A stretch of 64,000 bases of DNA from Sporosarcina sp. ACRSL (GTDB taxonomy: Bacteria > Bacillota > Bacilli > Bacillales_A > Planococcaceae): the NCBI RefSeq assembly GCF_022346605.1, contig NZ_JAKRNT010000005.1, positions 62,001 through 126,000 on the forward strand, read 5' to 3'. Below the pieces are notes generated by a model. The model saw only the letters and a list, made by a program, of their open reading frames with translations, ran no database searches and was not told the origin of the DNA. This document shows positions 8,201 through 17,172 of the stretch, in pieces (position 1 is the stretch's first letter; every line of letters begins with the position of its first letter). A program made the translations under genes and the position numbers.

Positions 8201-9792
8201 ATGAAGGCAGTCTCATGACGAATATGATCAATTATGTCGATGAAGCCGACCGTTATTCGTATGTCTATCAAGGAAACTCGCAAGTGCTCGACCATATTTT
8301 AGTGTCGAACAATCTGGTGGATCAAACAGAAATCGACATTTTGCACATTAACGCGGATTTCACGGACATGGCGGGACGTGCAAGCGACCATGATCCAGTG
8401 ATGGTGCAAATCGGATTTGGAGCACCTGTCGTTTGGGAACCTGTTCCAATCAAAAAAGAGTACAAGCTCATCAATGAACATAAAAAACAGGTGATGATTG
8501 CTGAACCGAGTGTCTCTGTCTACATGGACGGACAATCATCATTGAAAGATGGCATGTACTTGAAAGGCGATTATGCCGAACTGACAGGTGAAGGGTTCAA
8601 AACGAATACCGTCATCCTGCAGCCTAAGAAAAAAGGTTTGATCGTCGATATGAAAGGCACCGAAATGGGTCATGTCATTATCGAAGGATCGAATCCTCTC
8701 GAAATTAGAGGGGCTGAAAACATTAAGAAAATTGACTTTGTCAAAGGGGCAGACTCTTCTAAGGTCATTTTCTACAACTCGAAAGGAAAGCGCATCAACG
8801 TGCCGACGGTGAATAATGCACCAGTCATCACGAAGCCAATCGCAAATCAACAAGCGAAAGCCGGAGAGACAATATCAATCGTCCTCTCCGAACATTTCAG
8901 CGATCCGGACGGCGATAAGCTGACGTATTCTGCAACGAAAGGGACGATTGATCTTACTCGGAACGTTCTGAACTTGGAATTGGAAGAAGGCAGCCATATT
9001 GTCGGTGTAACGGCGTCTGACGGAGATAAATCTGTAACTGCAAGTTTCTCGGTTGTCGTCACGAAAGCGGAAGTGCCAGCTGACGGCTACTATAAAAATG
9101 CGATCGGTAAGGAAGGACAGGCATTGAAAGCTGCTCTTCACGACATCATTTCGAACCATCGTCAGTTGTCCTATTCGGAAGTATGGGAAGCGCTAAGGGA
9201 GACGGATGAAGATCCGAACAACCCGAATAATGTCATCTTGTTGTATTCTGGTGAATCCCGCTCGAAAGATCGGAACGGCGGAAATGTAGGCGACTGGAAC
9301 CGGGAGCATGTATGGGCGCAATCACACGGCAATTTCGGTACGAGCAAAGGACCTGGAACGGACATCCATCATTTACGTCCAAGTGATGTCCAAGTGAACA
9401 GCTCACGCGGAAACTTGGACTTCGACACTGGTGGAACTCCAGTGAAGGGCTGTGATGGATGCTTTAGAACGGCGAATTCCTGGGAGCCGCCCGATCGTGT
9501 GAAAGGCGACGTAGCACGGATGCTGTTCTATATGGCAACTCGTTACGAAGCGGGCGACCGCGTGGATTTGGAGTTGAATGACCTAGTGAACAACGGCAGC
9601 AAGCCATTCCACGGAAAGCTTTCCACTTTACTCGAATGGCATGAACTAGATCCGGTCGACGAGTTTGAAATGAACCGCAATAATGTGATCGAACGAATTC
9701 AAGGAAACCGGAACCCTTTCATCGACCATCCGGAATGGGGGAAGTCAATCTGGAAGAAAATAGATTCTAGTGACCTGAAAAAAGCATCATAA
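5269..9792 (+). CDS. Secreted multidomain nuclease with an EEP phosphatase-fold domain and an endonuclease I domain
   Basis: Extracellular enzyme likely to degrade DNA/RNA for nutrient or phosphate release. It has 1507 residues and starts at ATG 5269 behind GGAAGGAG. Order: signal peptide (1 to about 35, ends AVAKAEA); lamin-tail-like domain (about 36-155, LFISEYVEGSSFNKAIELYN); OB-fold, YhcR-like modules (about 205-385); chitobiase-type beta domain (about 390-465, GAEIFYTLDETDP); another OB-like module (about 470-590); endonuclease/exonuclease/phosphatase domain (about 740-1045, IASYNLENF, GVTEVQD, VGDFNDF, ASDHDPVM); a linker; a cadherin/Ig-like domain (about 1190-1265); and an endonuclease I His-Me-finger domain (about 1285-1490, NREHVWAQSHG, DIHHLRPSD). 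No LPXTG or SLH anchor is seen, so it is probably released. B. subtilis YhcR is a partial parallel. Confidence 0.9.
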   Translation: MRSKRWKKRLNGFLAAGLAVTMVIPSIPAVAKAEAVASDLFISEYVEGSSFNKAIELYNGTGQAVNLSNYKLELYSNGASTASQTLSLSGTLNNGETYVLYHKDAVDAIKNKGNLENTTVINFNGDDALVLKNNGVVIDSFGQVGARINWGENVTLVRKASVTTGDSNPGDAFNRDLEWNLHPQDTFTYLGSHEMDGTPGDPEDPEDPSNIVPIGEARTKALGETVTIKGTIAAKLKNTISVQDGTGGIAVRPTSLNVQIGDEVTLTGKLAEFRGLLQLDGATIVEVTEGVGAPEPVVITGSEVGEELESQLVTVHNTILTDVSTGSGWANYLANDGTGDFIVRDELASLGLSVGTAYDSITGIVQQFENDYQIIPRSTVDIIVDSSVIQPVVASPGSGTFVGNVQVSLTTSTPGAEIFYTLDETDPIDNGSTYASPININEDTTVKAVVKTNDGRFGETSTFTYTITESLQIHDIQGEGHTSPFDGQVVEGVEGIVTYKYELNGSTYYHIQTPDDKRDGNLNTSEAIVLYSGRDAWNLSVGDLVSVTGTVSEYAIDGFADRQESDLKTTQINVRDDRGGNVQVLERNVPLPTPFIIDETNLPKHEIASPNFAEFDPTRYAADFWESREAMLVQVGNVKAVAPQEHGDLITVFENTKTETIHGGLLLKEDDLNAERVQFRLEPNGPARDFEVATGDRFTGPITGVVGYSFQNYKVYTSLSDMQQAHSKGSSVPEKTTIVKDADKLTIASYNLENFSNNTSSTSNDKAKKLARAFVQDMQNPDIVGVTEVQDNNGPNAGDSRANESYERLIQAIVDAGGVQYEYVNIDPVNNADGGQPNANIRVGFLYNPDRVTLMEGIPHGDATTAVGYENGKLTHNPGRIAPNDPAFNSSRKPLAAQFDFQGESVIVIVNHWNSKTGDTPLFGSKQPPVYGSEVQRKQIAQLVYNFISEIKTENPDANIVSVGDFNDFQFAEALKIHEGSLMTNMINYVDEADRYSYVYQGNSQVLDHILVSNNLVDQTEIDILHINADFTDMAGRASDHDPVMVQIGFGAPVVWEPVPIKKEYKLINEHKKQVMIAEPSVSVYMDGQSSLKDGMYLKGDYAELTGEGFKTNTVILQPKKKGLIVDMKGTEMGHVIIEGSNPLEIRGAENIKKIDFVKGADSSKVIFYNSKGKRINVPTVNNAPVITKPIANQQAKAGETISIVLSEHFSDPDGDKLTYSATKGTIDLTRNVLNLELEEGSHIVGVTASDGDKSVTASFSVVVTKAEVPADGYYKNAIGKEGQALKAALHDIISNHRQLSYSEVWEALRETDEDPNNPNNVILLYSGESRSKDRNGGNVGDWNREHVWAQSHGNFGTSKGPGTDIHHLRPSDVQVNSSRGNLDFDTGGTPVKGCDGCFRTANSWEPPDRVKGDVARMLFYMATRYEAGDRVDLELNDLVNNGSKPFHGKLSTLLEWHELDPVDEFEMNRNNVIERIQGNRNPFIDHPEWGKSIWKKIDSSDLKKAS

Positions 9793-9799
9793 TGAAAAT

Positions 9800-9833
9800 A
9801 AGACCAGAGGAGGAGCAATTCACCTTTGGTCTT
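9800..9833 (+). terminator. Hairpin after the nuclease gene
   Basis: AAGACCAGAGG pairs with CCTTTGGTCTT (one G-U) over a 12-base loop, 8 bases after the stop. There is no T-run, so termination is uncertain. Confidence 0.5.
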
Positions 9834-10152
9834 CATCTATAAGTACTTATCCTACATATTTTTCCTACATCATTCCTACAAAACAACTCTATATTCATGC
9901 TCCTATTATACGAAACAAGCAACCTAGCTAGCATTACCATAGTCTTGAAATCAAATATCTCAAATTCCAGATTTTCAAATTATGGAAAATGATTCATAAG
10001 TTGTGAATGGCAATAGAAAATATGATTTTTTACCTTAATTTTCCCTCTAGGACCACTCATAAAATGCCTCTGTAAAAACAAGATTCAATAGCTGCTTCCC
10101 TTTAGTCCAATGACTAATGACTCAGGTTGGTTTGGGCTTGTTTGTCACGGTT
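9834..10152. other. AT-rich intergenic stretch without recognised content
   Basis: About 320 bases between the nuclease hairpin and the Tad promoter. I find no reading frame with a ribosome binding site, no strong hairpin and no repeat copy here. Confidence 0.6.
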
Positions 10153-10181
10153 TTGACATACAATTCTTGCAGTGATATTAA
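10153..10181 (+). promoter_or_regulatory. Sigma-A promoter of the Tad pilus operon
   Basis: A perfect TTGACA (10153-10158), 17-base spacer and TATTAA (10176-10181) lie about 78 bases before cpaB. No comparable promoter is seen before the following Tad genes, so this one probably serves the cluster. Confidence 0.65.
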
Positions 10182-10258
10182 TAATGAAGATAGGAGACTA
10201 TTAAATGGAAAAGAGAGCGGACAATTTCCGGAGTTCTTAGTATGAAAGAGGGATTGGG

Positions 10259-11056
10259 ATGTTAGAAGCAAAAAGGCGAGCGGCGATTTTTTTAATATTG
10301 GCCTTCATATTAGCAGCTGTGACTGGTTATCTCGTGCTAGAAAAGGTCAAAGAGTTGAATGCTGAATTAGGTGGAATGACATCGATTTACATTGCGAAAG
10401 GGTCCATCCCTTCCCGCTCACCGATCGAACTTTCGCAAGTAACGAAAATGGATATCCCTAATAAGTTCGTAACGGATAGCCATATTTTGTCCGAAGATGA
10501 GTTCGAGCATAAAGTATCCATCGTTCCGTTGAATCCAGGGGACATCATTACAAAAAACATGATTAAGCCGGTATCGAACCTACAAGACGAGAACAATCGT
10601 CTCGTGACGATGTACCGAACGGAAAAAACCCAGTTTGACCAAGTACTGACTGCTTTGGATCGAGTCGATATAATCGTCTCGACAAACGACAATGGAAAGA
10701 AAAAGACTGAGGTCTTCATGAAAGATGTTTTGGTCGCCTATGCACAAGGAACAAATGAGAGTTTTTCCGGTATCGCGGTAGAAGTGACAGCTGAAGAAGC
10801 ACCAAGACTCATACATATGCAAAATTACGCAGAACATATCCGCGTACTGAAGGCAAACGTCGGGCAGGCCAACTCATTTGGTGACAAAAACGCATCGACT
10901 GGTGGCAAGGAAGAAACAGTCGAAAAGCAAGAACCGAAAGAAGAACCGGCCGGCGAAAAACCCGATAGTAAGGCTACAGCAGAAGAAGGCAATGGAGATA
11001 CAGCTGAGGAAACGGAAGAATCATCAAATCAGAAATCGGAATCTTCAGATGAATAA
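10259..11056 (+). CDS. cpaB: Flp pilus assembly protein CpaB/RcpC-like (SAF domain)
   Basis: First gene of the Tad locus; 265 residues. A single N-terminal TM (about 8-27) is followed by an SAF-like domain (about 45-110, with IAKGSIPSRSPI and LNPGDIITKNMI) and an RcpC-type beta domain to about 205. The last 55 residues are an acidic, low-complexity tail of E, K, S and T. In Gram-negatives CpaB is periplasmic and meets the secretin; here, with no outer membrane, it probably sits on the outer face of the membrane near the pilus base and may touch peptidoglycan. ATG 10259 has a GGGATTGGG-type site. It is followed after 33 bases by the TadZ gene. Confidence 0.75.
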   Translation: MLEAKRRAAIFLILAFILAAVTGYLVLEKVKELNAELGGMTSIYIAKGSIPSRSPIELSQVTKMDIPNKFVTDSHILSEDEFEHKVSIVPLNPGDIITKNMIKPVSNLQDENNRLVTMYRTEKTQFDQVLTALDRVDIIVSTNDNGKKKTEVFMKDVLVAYAQGTNESFSGIAVEVTAEEAPRLIHMQNYAEHIRVLKANVGQANSFGDKNASTGGKEETVEKQEPKEEPAGEKPDSKATAEEGNGDTAEETEESSNQKSESSDE

Positions 11057-11089
11057 AGGTGAACAGTCACTTATCGAAGGGTGAGAAAG

Positions 11090-12253
11090 TTGGAAAATAA
11101 GTTGAATATTATGATCGTCTCCGATGAAGAATCACTTATGTCGCAGTTGAGAACTATTGCAGAGACGCAATCGGAACAGGTCATTGGCGTACGATCAAAT
11201 GAAGCCGTGAGGGAAATGAACCGTGAAATGGCGCATATCGTCATTTTTGGCCAAACGGATATCGATACATCGGTTGAGGTCGTTCAAATGCTGAAGATGA
11301 TCAATCCGAATGCGCTCATTCTGTTCATTGCCAATGTTTCGGACTTCGGTGTTCTCCGTAGTATAACGAGAGCCGGAGCGGATGAGTTTTTCGTCTTTCC
11401 GGAAGAGGCCGGCATATTCTCAAGCCGGTTCCCGAATATCGTCAAAAGCTATGCAGCGAAGAAGGCGAAAAACGAAGAGTTAGCCACCCACTCTTTTGGT
11501 CGTGGAAGAGGAAAAATCATTTCGTTTTATAGCGGGAAAGGAGGGAGCGGATGTTCATTGCTTGCCGCTTCCTTCGCCCAGACGATGAAGCTTGAGTCAT
11601 CTGCTGAAGTCATTCTCATTGACTTGAACGGGCAGTTCGGTGGTGTTGAAACATTGCTTTCCATTGAATCGAATCGCTCGCTTGCCGACTTGCAGCCCGT
11701 CATCGAAGAATTGAACGAAAGTCATATCCGGAACGTTTCCCAAACGCAGGAGCATTCCAAAATGGAAGTACTCATTAGTCCGTGTGATGCGGAAATACTC
11801 GAAACACTTGACGAGGAGTTCATCGCAAAGTTGCTACGGACATGTAGGCGCTCATTCGATTACGTTATCGTCGATTTGCCGTCCTCGATAAACGGGCTTG
11901 TCGTAACGGCAATGGAGGAGTCGGATAAGATTTATTACGTCCTCACTCCAGACACTCCGTCCTTAAAAATTATGAAGCAATACGAAGAATTGTCGGAGAG
12001 GCTTGGGCTTGTCCTGACAAGCAGGATGGAAATCGCCTTGAATAAATTATCGAAGAACTATGAAGTGAAACAGAAAGATTTGAAAAATGTGTTGCGCCAC
12101 CCAATCATCGCTTCGATAAGGCAAGATACGAAAGGCCTCCAGCCATTTATCAATCAGGGGCAGCCTGTTCGAAAACAGGCCAAGGAGAGGAAACTAATTC
12201 CGTTTGCAAAGGATGTCCGGAAATTCGCCCGTCAAGTCGCAAAGCAGCAGTAG
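11090..12253 (+). CDS. tadZ: TadZ/CpaE-like ParA-family ATPase
   Basis: Cytoplasmic protein that places the Tad machine. The N-terminal part (to about 125) looks like an atypical receiver domain. A MinD/ParA-type domain follows, with the deviant Walker A FYSGKGGSGCS (near residue 148), Walker A' LIDLNGQFGG and DYVIVDLPSS. The frame also allows GTG 11081, but TTG 11090 is better placed behind AAGGGTGAG; that gives 387 residues. Overlapping context with cpaB, tadA, tadB and tadC supports the call. What polar signal it uses in this organism cannot be read from the sequence. Confidence 0.8.
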   Translation: MENKLNIMIVSDEESLMSQLRTIAETQSEQVIGVRSNEAVREMNREMAHIVIFGQTDIDTSVEVVQMLKMINPNALILFIANVSDFGVLRSITRAGADEFFVFPEEAGIFSSRFPNIVKSYAAKKAKNEELATHSFGRGRGKIISFYSGKGGSGCSLLAASFAQTMKLESSAEVILIDLNGQFGGVETLLSIESNRSLADLQPVIEELNESHIRNVSQTQEHSKMEVLISPCDAEILETLDEEFIAKLLRTCRRSFDYVIVDLPSSINGLVVTAMEESDKIYYVLTPDTPSLKIMKQYEELSERLGLVLTSRMEIALNKLSKNYEVKQKDLKNVLRHPIIASIRQDTKGLQPFINQGQPVRKQAKERKLIPFAKDVRKFARQVAKQQ

Positions 12254-12266
12254 GAGGTGGTGAAGG

Positions 12267-13616
12267 ATGAGTTCTTTATTCGAACGGCGTAAAGAGAAGT
12301 TGGCAAAAAAGCAATCATCGTATAAGTATGAAAATCACCTTGTGGATGAACTTGTCGATCATTACAAAGCTAGATTGCTAAGGGATACGAACTTAGAGGC
12401 GCTCACCCAATTGTCGCAAGGTGAAATGCGTCTCCGAATCGAACAATACGTCTCCCATTTCATGTCCGAAGAGAAAGTGATCATCTCTCGAAATGACAAA
12501 GATCTTTTAATAACGAGGATTCTTGACGAAGCGGTCGGATATGGACCACTTGAGCCGCTCATCAAAGATCCAGCAATTACCGAAATTCTCATCAACGGAT
12601 TCGATGAAGTATATATCGAGAAATCAGGCCGATTAGAAGTGGTGGATGTCGCTTTCAGGGACGACGAACACGTCCGTCATATCGTGGACCGTATCGTCGC
12701 TCCTTTAGGGAGACGTATCGATGAAAGCTCCCCAATGGTTGACGCTAGATTGCCAGACGGCAGCCGTGTTAACGCCGTCATCCCGCCTGTCAGTCTGTCA
12801 GGGACGTTGGTCTCTATCCGGAAATTCCGGGAAGAGCCATTCCAAATGGAGGATCTGCTTAGCTTCAATTCATTGAATGAAGTAATGGCACGCTTCTTGC
12901 AAGGTGTCGTAAAGGCGAAGATGAACACCCTCATTTCAGGAGGTACTGGATCTGGTAAAACGACATTACTGAACGTCGTTGCTGCATCCATTCCTCACGG
13001 TGAGCGGGTCATCACGATTGAAGACTCCGCCGAATTGCGCCTCGATCGGCCGAATGTCGTCGGTATGGAAGCGAGACCTGCTAACGTGGAAGGCCGAGGG
13101 GAAGTGACAATCCGCAACCTCGTTCGGAACGCGCTCAGGATGCGCCCAGATCGAATCATCGTCGGGGAAGTCCGAAGTGGGGAAGCTTTTGACATGCTTC
13201 AAGCGATGAATACGGGGCATGAAGGGTCGTTAACGACCGTCCATGCGAACTCACCTGCTGACGCACTGCGAAGGGTTGAATCGATGGTCATCATGGCGGG
13301 CATGGAACTGCCTTCGACCGTCATCAGGGAATATATTGTTGGAGCACTTGACATCATCATCCAGGCGACGCGTCTGACTGATGGGACTCGGAAAATCATC
13401 TCCATTTCGGAAGTGCAAAAAAATGAAGAGGATGGAACTTATAGAATCGTTGAGATCTTCAAGTTCAAGCGGACCGGCATGTTGGAAGACGGAACGGTCC
13501 TCGGTCACTTTACACCAACCGGTGAAATCCCGGCGTGCCTCGATCGGCTCAAAATCTTCGGCATCCATATGGATAGGTCGGACTTCCGCGTAAAAGAGGA
13601 GGTCGCCACATGGTAG
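12267..13616 (+). CDS. tadA: Tad secretion ATPase TadA/CpaF
   Basis: Hexameric type II/IV secretion ATPase that powers Flp pilin assembly. It has 449 residues and starts at ATG 12267 behind AGGAGGTGG. An N-terminal helical region (1 to about 90) precedes the CpaF core. Motifs are Walker [11 protein letters not shown] (near 226), the Asp box ITIEDSAEL, Walker [13 protein letters not shown] (near 292) and the His box [15 protein letters not shown] (near 312). It is the only motor ATPase in the locus, so assembly and any retraction must share it. It overlaps tadB by 7 bases. Confidence 0.93.
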   Translation: MSSLFERRKEKLAKKQSSYKYENHLVDELVDHYKARLLRDTNLEALTQLSQGEMRLRIEQYVSHFMSEEKVIISRNDKDLLITRILDEAVGYGPLEPLIKDPAITEILINGFDEVYIEKSGRLEVVDVAFRDDEHVRHIVDRIVAPLGRRIDESSPMVDARLPDGSRVNAVIPPVSLSGTLVSIRKFREEPFQMEDLLSFNSLNEVMARFLQGVVKAKMNTLISGGTGSGKTTLLNVVAASIPHGERVITIEDSAELRLDRPNVVGMEARPANVEGRGEVTIRNLVRNALRMRPDRIIVGEVRSGEAFDMLQAMNTGHEGSLTTVHANSPADALRRVESMVIMAGMELPSTVIREYIVGALDIIIQATRLTDGTRKIISISEVQKNEEDGTYRIVEIFKFKRTGMLEDGTVLGHFTPTGEIPACLDRLKIFGIHMDRSDFRVKEEVATW

Positions 13617-14536
13617 AAGCATTAATTGCGGCGGCAACCGTTTTTGTCTTCCTCATCGCAGTCTATTTTATGCTTGATTACCGTAAGTCGAAAAGAGAGT
13701 GGCGGAAGGAAGTTGAACAGTTTTACCTCGGCGGGGAAAAGCGGAAAAGCGTCATCGTTCTGATCGGTACAAAATTTGATGAGACGGAGACCGCAAAGGA
13801 ATTGGAACCGAAGCTTGTCGACGCCAACATCCCGTTCACTCCGTCAGAGTTCATTGGCGCATTAATCGTTGGATATATGGGCATCGTCTTTATGCTCGTT
13901 AACATGTTTAAGTTGGCGTTGCTGCCTGCGCTGCTTGTCGCTCTGCTCCTCATCGAAGGAGCGAGAAGACTTCTGTTCCTTCTTAGGAAGAACAAGAAAA
14001 AACAAATGCTCATTGATCAGTTGCCGGAAATCTGCCGGATACTTGCCAATTCAACACGATCTGGGATGACGTTGAATCAAGGGATCCAGCTTGTCACACA
14101 AGAAATCAATGAGCCCGCAAAAAGCGAATTCAAACGGATGGCCCATGAGCTGTCGTTAGGCATCGAATTTCCTGTAGCTCTTCGGACAATGGAAAGACGG
14201 ATCGACCATAAGGAATTCCAATTGTTCGCAGCGACGATGCTTATCCAGAAAAAGGCGGGAGGCAACTTATCCGCCGTACTCGATGAAATGAGCCAGACAC
14301 TGGACGACCGGAAATTGCTCAAACAGGAAGTGAAGACGATGACTGCCGAACAACGGTATGTCTCAACACTAGTTCCGATAATTCCCATCTTCCTGGTGCT
14401 GATGATGAACAATATTATCGAAGGCTTCCTTGATCCGTTGTTTACGGGCATCGGTGTGATTTTGTTAGTGTTCTTCCTGTTTGGGACTGTCCTGACTTTT
14501 GTCATCGTCAGGAAAATTACGAATATCAGGGTGTGA
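13610..14536 (+). CDS. tadB: Tad platform membrane protein TadB
   Basis: Inner-membrane platform component with a type II secretion F domain; 308 residues. TM segments are at about 3-22, 84-122 (a long hydrophobic pair) and two near the C-terminus (about 250-298). The cytoplasmic GspF-like region lies at about 130-245 (QLPEICRILANSTRSGMTLNQG, here abridged in function as the motor contact). The start ATG 13610 overlaps the tadA end, indicating translational coupling, and tadC follows after 4 bases. Confidence 0.88.
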   Translation: MVEALIAAATVFVFLIAVYFMLDYRKSKREWRKEVEQFYLGGEKRKSVIVLIGTKFDETETAKELEPKLVDANIPFTPSEFIGALIVGYMGIVFMLVNMFKLALLPALLVALLLIEGARRLLFLLRKNKKKQMLIDQLPEICRILANSTRSGMTLNQGIQLVTQEINEPAKSEFKRMAHELSLGIEFPVALRTMERRIDHKEFQLFAATMLIQKKAGGNLSAVLDEMSQTLDDRKLLKQEVKTMTAEQRYVSTLVPIIPIFLVLMMNNIIEGFLDPLFTGIGVILLVFFLFGTVLTFVIVRKITNIRV

Positions 14537-14540
14537 ATGA

Positions 14541-15473
14541 ATGGATGGCATAATTGCATTATTTACCTTCTTAGTTGTTGGGACAATAGGAATCTCGTTA
14601 CGTGCTTACTATGTGTATTTAAATGAAAAAAGGAACTTACGTGAAGAAATTACCGAGTCAGTCTATATCGAAACATGGACCCGTAAAAAGAAATCGCGAA
14701 AAGAGAAAGTGTTTGAAAGGCTTTTCAAATTTGCCGATGATTTTTCCGATCTCGGACAGCGTGTCAACTTCTTCAGTGAAAATGAAGAGGTAAAAAAATA
14801 CCTTATTCAGGCGGGTCATCCATACGAATTGACGGTTGCCCGTTTCCAAGGGCTGAAAATTTTCATGATGATCGCTGGATTTTTCATCGGAGGGATTTTA
14901 TTTATCCTCGGATTCCCGTTGTCGCAATTCATGCTCATCCTGATGCCGGTCGCCGGATTTGGAGGAACCGTCCTCTGGCTTAGATCCAAGGCGAAAAAGA
15001 GGCAGGAGGAAATTTCGTATCAACTGCCAGATTTCCTTGATACGATGAGCGTCACCTTGCAGGCAGGGGTTGGAATGGACCAGGCGCTTCGTGATATCGT
15101 GCATTATTTCGAAGGCCCCGTTAAAGAGGAATTCGGTCGTTTTATTCAGGAATTGAGCGTCGGGGTTCCTAGGTCGGAGGCGTATAGGTCTTTGCTCGAA
15201 CGGAACGATAGCAAAGAGTTCCAAATACTGATCAAATCATTATTGCAAGGGGAACGCTTAGGTGTTCCGATTGCGGACACGTTTAAACAACAAGCCGAAG
15301 AGATGAGGAAGCTAAAGAAAGAATTGATCAAGGAGAAGGCGGCCAAAGCTTCACCGAAAGTGACGTTAGTAACTACTTTCCTCGTGTTGCCTTCTGCCCT
15401 CGTACTAATCGGAGGCTTGATGATTATAAATATTTTCAACCAGAACAAAGGGATTTTTGAGTTATTCAATTAA
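14541..15473 (+). CDS. tadC: Tad platform membrane protein TadC
   Basis: Second F-domain platform protein, partner of TadB; 310 residues. TM at about 4-22, a pair at about 105-148, and a C-terminal TM at about 277-300. The GspF motif region is at about 155-265 (PDFLDTMSVTLQAGVGMDQAL). TadB-TadC pairs are diagnostic of Tad loci. The ATG lies right behind the tadB stop, with only a weak RBS in the tadB end, so it is probably coupled. Confidence 0.88.
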   Translation: MDGIIALFTFLVVGTIGISLRAYYVYLNEKRNLREEITESVYIETWTRKKKSRKEKVFERLFKFADDFSDLGQRVNFFSENEEVKKYLIQAGHPYELTVARFQGLKIFMMIAGFFIGGILFILGFPLSQFMLILMPVAGFGGTVLWLRSKAKKRQEEISYQLPDFLDTMSVTLQAGVGMDQALRDIVHYFEGPVKEEFGRFIQELSVGVPRSEAYRSLLERNDSKEFQILIKSLLQGERLGVPIADTFKQQAEEMRKLKKELIKEKAAKASPKVTLVTTFLVLPSALVLIGGLMIINIFNQNKGIFELFN

Positions 15474-15502
15474 AATACATTTATTTAAGGAGAGAATTGG
15501 AA

Positions 15503-15715
15503 ATGAAACAAAGATTAATGTTGGCTTGGACGAAAATGATGTTCCCGGTAAAGAACGAAAAAGGGGCGCAATCTTTGGAGTGGTTAGGCATTGCGGCATT
15601 GCTCATTTTGGTGCTTGGGATCATTTCGACTGCTTTAAGCGGTGAAAAGGAAAATATCGGTAAGTTGGTTACGAAAATCGTTACGAAAATCGACGGAATG
15701 GTAGGACCAGAATAA
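15503..15715 (+). CDS. flp: Flp-type pilin
   Basis: Major pilin candidate; 70 residues. The leader ends in NEKG, followed by AQSLEWLGIAALLILVLGII. Cleavage after Gly would give a mature pilin with Glu at position 5, the type IV pilin rule. ATG 15503 is preferred over TTG 15497 because AAGGAG (15487-15492) is 10 bases upstream. The mature protein would be about 48 residues, the small size typical of Flp. The needed prepilin peptidase (TadV/CpaA) is not encoded in this window. Confidence 0.85.
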   Translation: MKQRLMLAWTKMMFPVKNEKGAQSLEWLGIAALLILVLGIISTALSGEKENIGKLVTKIVTKIDGMVGPE

Positions 15716-15741
15716 GAATAGAACTTGATAAAGGAGTAGTC

Positions 15742-17157
15742 ATGAATAGAAAAAGATATGTTGCATTCACCCTCATGCTCATGCTCCTTTTAATAGCAGC
15801 GGCATGTAGTGATAAAAGTAATAACAACGAAAAAGTTGTCGCAGAAGATCCGACCACATCAGACGCAAGTGAAGACAATGGAAAAGGCGAAGGGAATTCC
15901 GACGATGATGAGGAAGCCGATGGAGACCCGGTTGAAGAAGTGGCTGCGGCTCCACTTCCCCAATCATTGGCGGAACTTGAAGCAATGCCTACAGGATATA
16001 CAGAGTTTATTTCTATCCTCGATGAAGAAGGACAGAAGAAAATTGATGAATTGACGGGTCATTTACCTGACATTTCAGGAGAACATTCTCAAAATGAATT
16101 AGATCATTATTACAATGAATTGCTCGCAGTCTTCCAACAAGATTTCAAGGGACCGGATGAGCTGATCGCGAAATTGAAGTTCCAGTCGATCGGCAGTCCG
16201 GATATTGAGAATCCCCGAATGCAATTCAAGGAGAATTTGAACGTCTTAGTCATTTTGGACGGCTCAGGTAGTATGGGGAAAAATATCGGCGGCCAAACGC
16301 AAATGGAAGCGGCGAAAAAGGCGATCGTCCAGTTCGTCGGAAATTTGCCGGAGGAAGCAAATGTCGGTCTTCGTGTCTACGGACATAAAGGGACTGGAAG
16401 TTCTGCCGACAAGGCGATGTCATGCTCTAGCAGCGACTTGCTCTATCCACTGCAGCCATATGAAAAAAATGCGTTCAAACAGTCGCTCGATCAAGTGAAG
16501 CCAGCAGGTTGGACACCGACTGAACTTGCTATTACGGAAGCACAGAAGGACTTGGCCAATTTTGACGGGGAAAATAACACGAATATCGTTTATCTCGTCA
16601 GTGACGGCATATCGACATGCGATGATGATCCAGTTGCGGCTGCAAAAGCCCTCTATGATTCGGATATTACACCGATTATCAACGTCATTGGTTTCAATGT
16701 CGATAATGATGGACAGCGCCAATTGAAAGAGGTTGCTAAGGCAGTGGAAGGGACGTATCAAGATGTCCAGGATGCTGCATCCCTCCAAAAAGAGTTAGAC
16801 CAGGCAAATGAAATTGCAAATCAATGGGCCACATGGAAAAAGAGAGAAGCCAATAGTCTGGATCATCAAAGGCTGAAAAAAAAGCTGGAGATATCTAATT
16901 ATGATGTGGATGAATACAGAAAGATTATCGACGAGCGAGATCAAGTCGGCTTTACATTGCAATATTTCTATCAGACAAAAAAAGTGATGTCCCGCGAAAG
17001 CTATGATTATCTCCGTTCGAAAAATAAGGAATACCATGATTGGATTCAATCGCAATATAATGCACTCAAAGCTGATTTGAAGAACATGAATGAAATGGAG
17101 TACAGCAAAGCGATTCAAGCACTCGAGGAAAAGTATCTACAAAACTCTCCTGATTAA
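15742..17157 (+). CDS. vWA-domain lipoprotein of the Tad locus
   Basis: Membrane-anchored extracellular protein with a metal-dependent adhesion-type fold; 471 residues. The signal peptide ends in a lipobox (LIAAAC, Cys near 22). An acidic low-complexity linker (about 25-70) precedes a helical region. The vWA domain runs about 165-355, with the MIDAS motif DGSGSMG near 173, a Thr in GWTPTELA and an Asp in VSDGIST. The last 110 residues are charged helices, probably coiled coil. The 3' end of this gene is echoed in degraded form before the second Gly-rich gene (21385-21440). vWA proteins are known pilus-tip adhesins in other systems; that role here is inference. Confidence 0.8.
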   Translation: MNRKRYVAFTLMLMLLLIAAACSDKSNNNEKVVAEDPTTSDASEDNGKGEGNSDDDEEADGDPVEEVAAAPLPQSLAELEAMPTGYTEFISILDEEGQKKIDELTGHLPDISGEHSQNELDHYYNELLAVFQQDFKGPDELIAKLKFQSIGSPDIENPRMQFKENLNVLVILDGSGSMGKNIGGQTQMEAAKKAIVQFVGNLPEEANVGLRVYGHKGTGSSADKAMSCSSSDLLYPLQPYEKNAFKQSLDQVKPAGWTPTELAITEAQKDLANFDGENNTNIVYLVSDGISTCDDDPVAAAKALYDSDITPIINVIGFNVDNDGQRQLKEVAKAVEGTYQDVQDAASLQKELDQANEIANQWATWKKREANSLDHQRLKKKLEISNYDVDEYRKIIDERDQVGFTLQYFYQTKKVMSRESYDYLRSKNKEYHDWIQSQYNALKADLKNMNEMEYSKAIQALEEKYLQNSPD

Positions 17158-17172
17158 GAAAGGAGGATGAAT

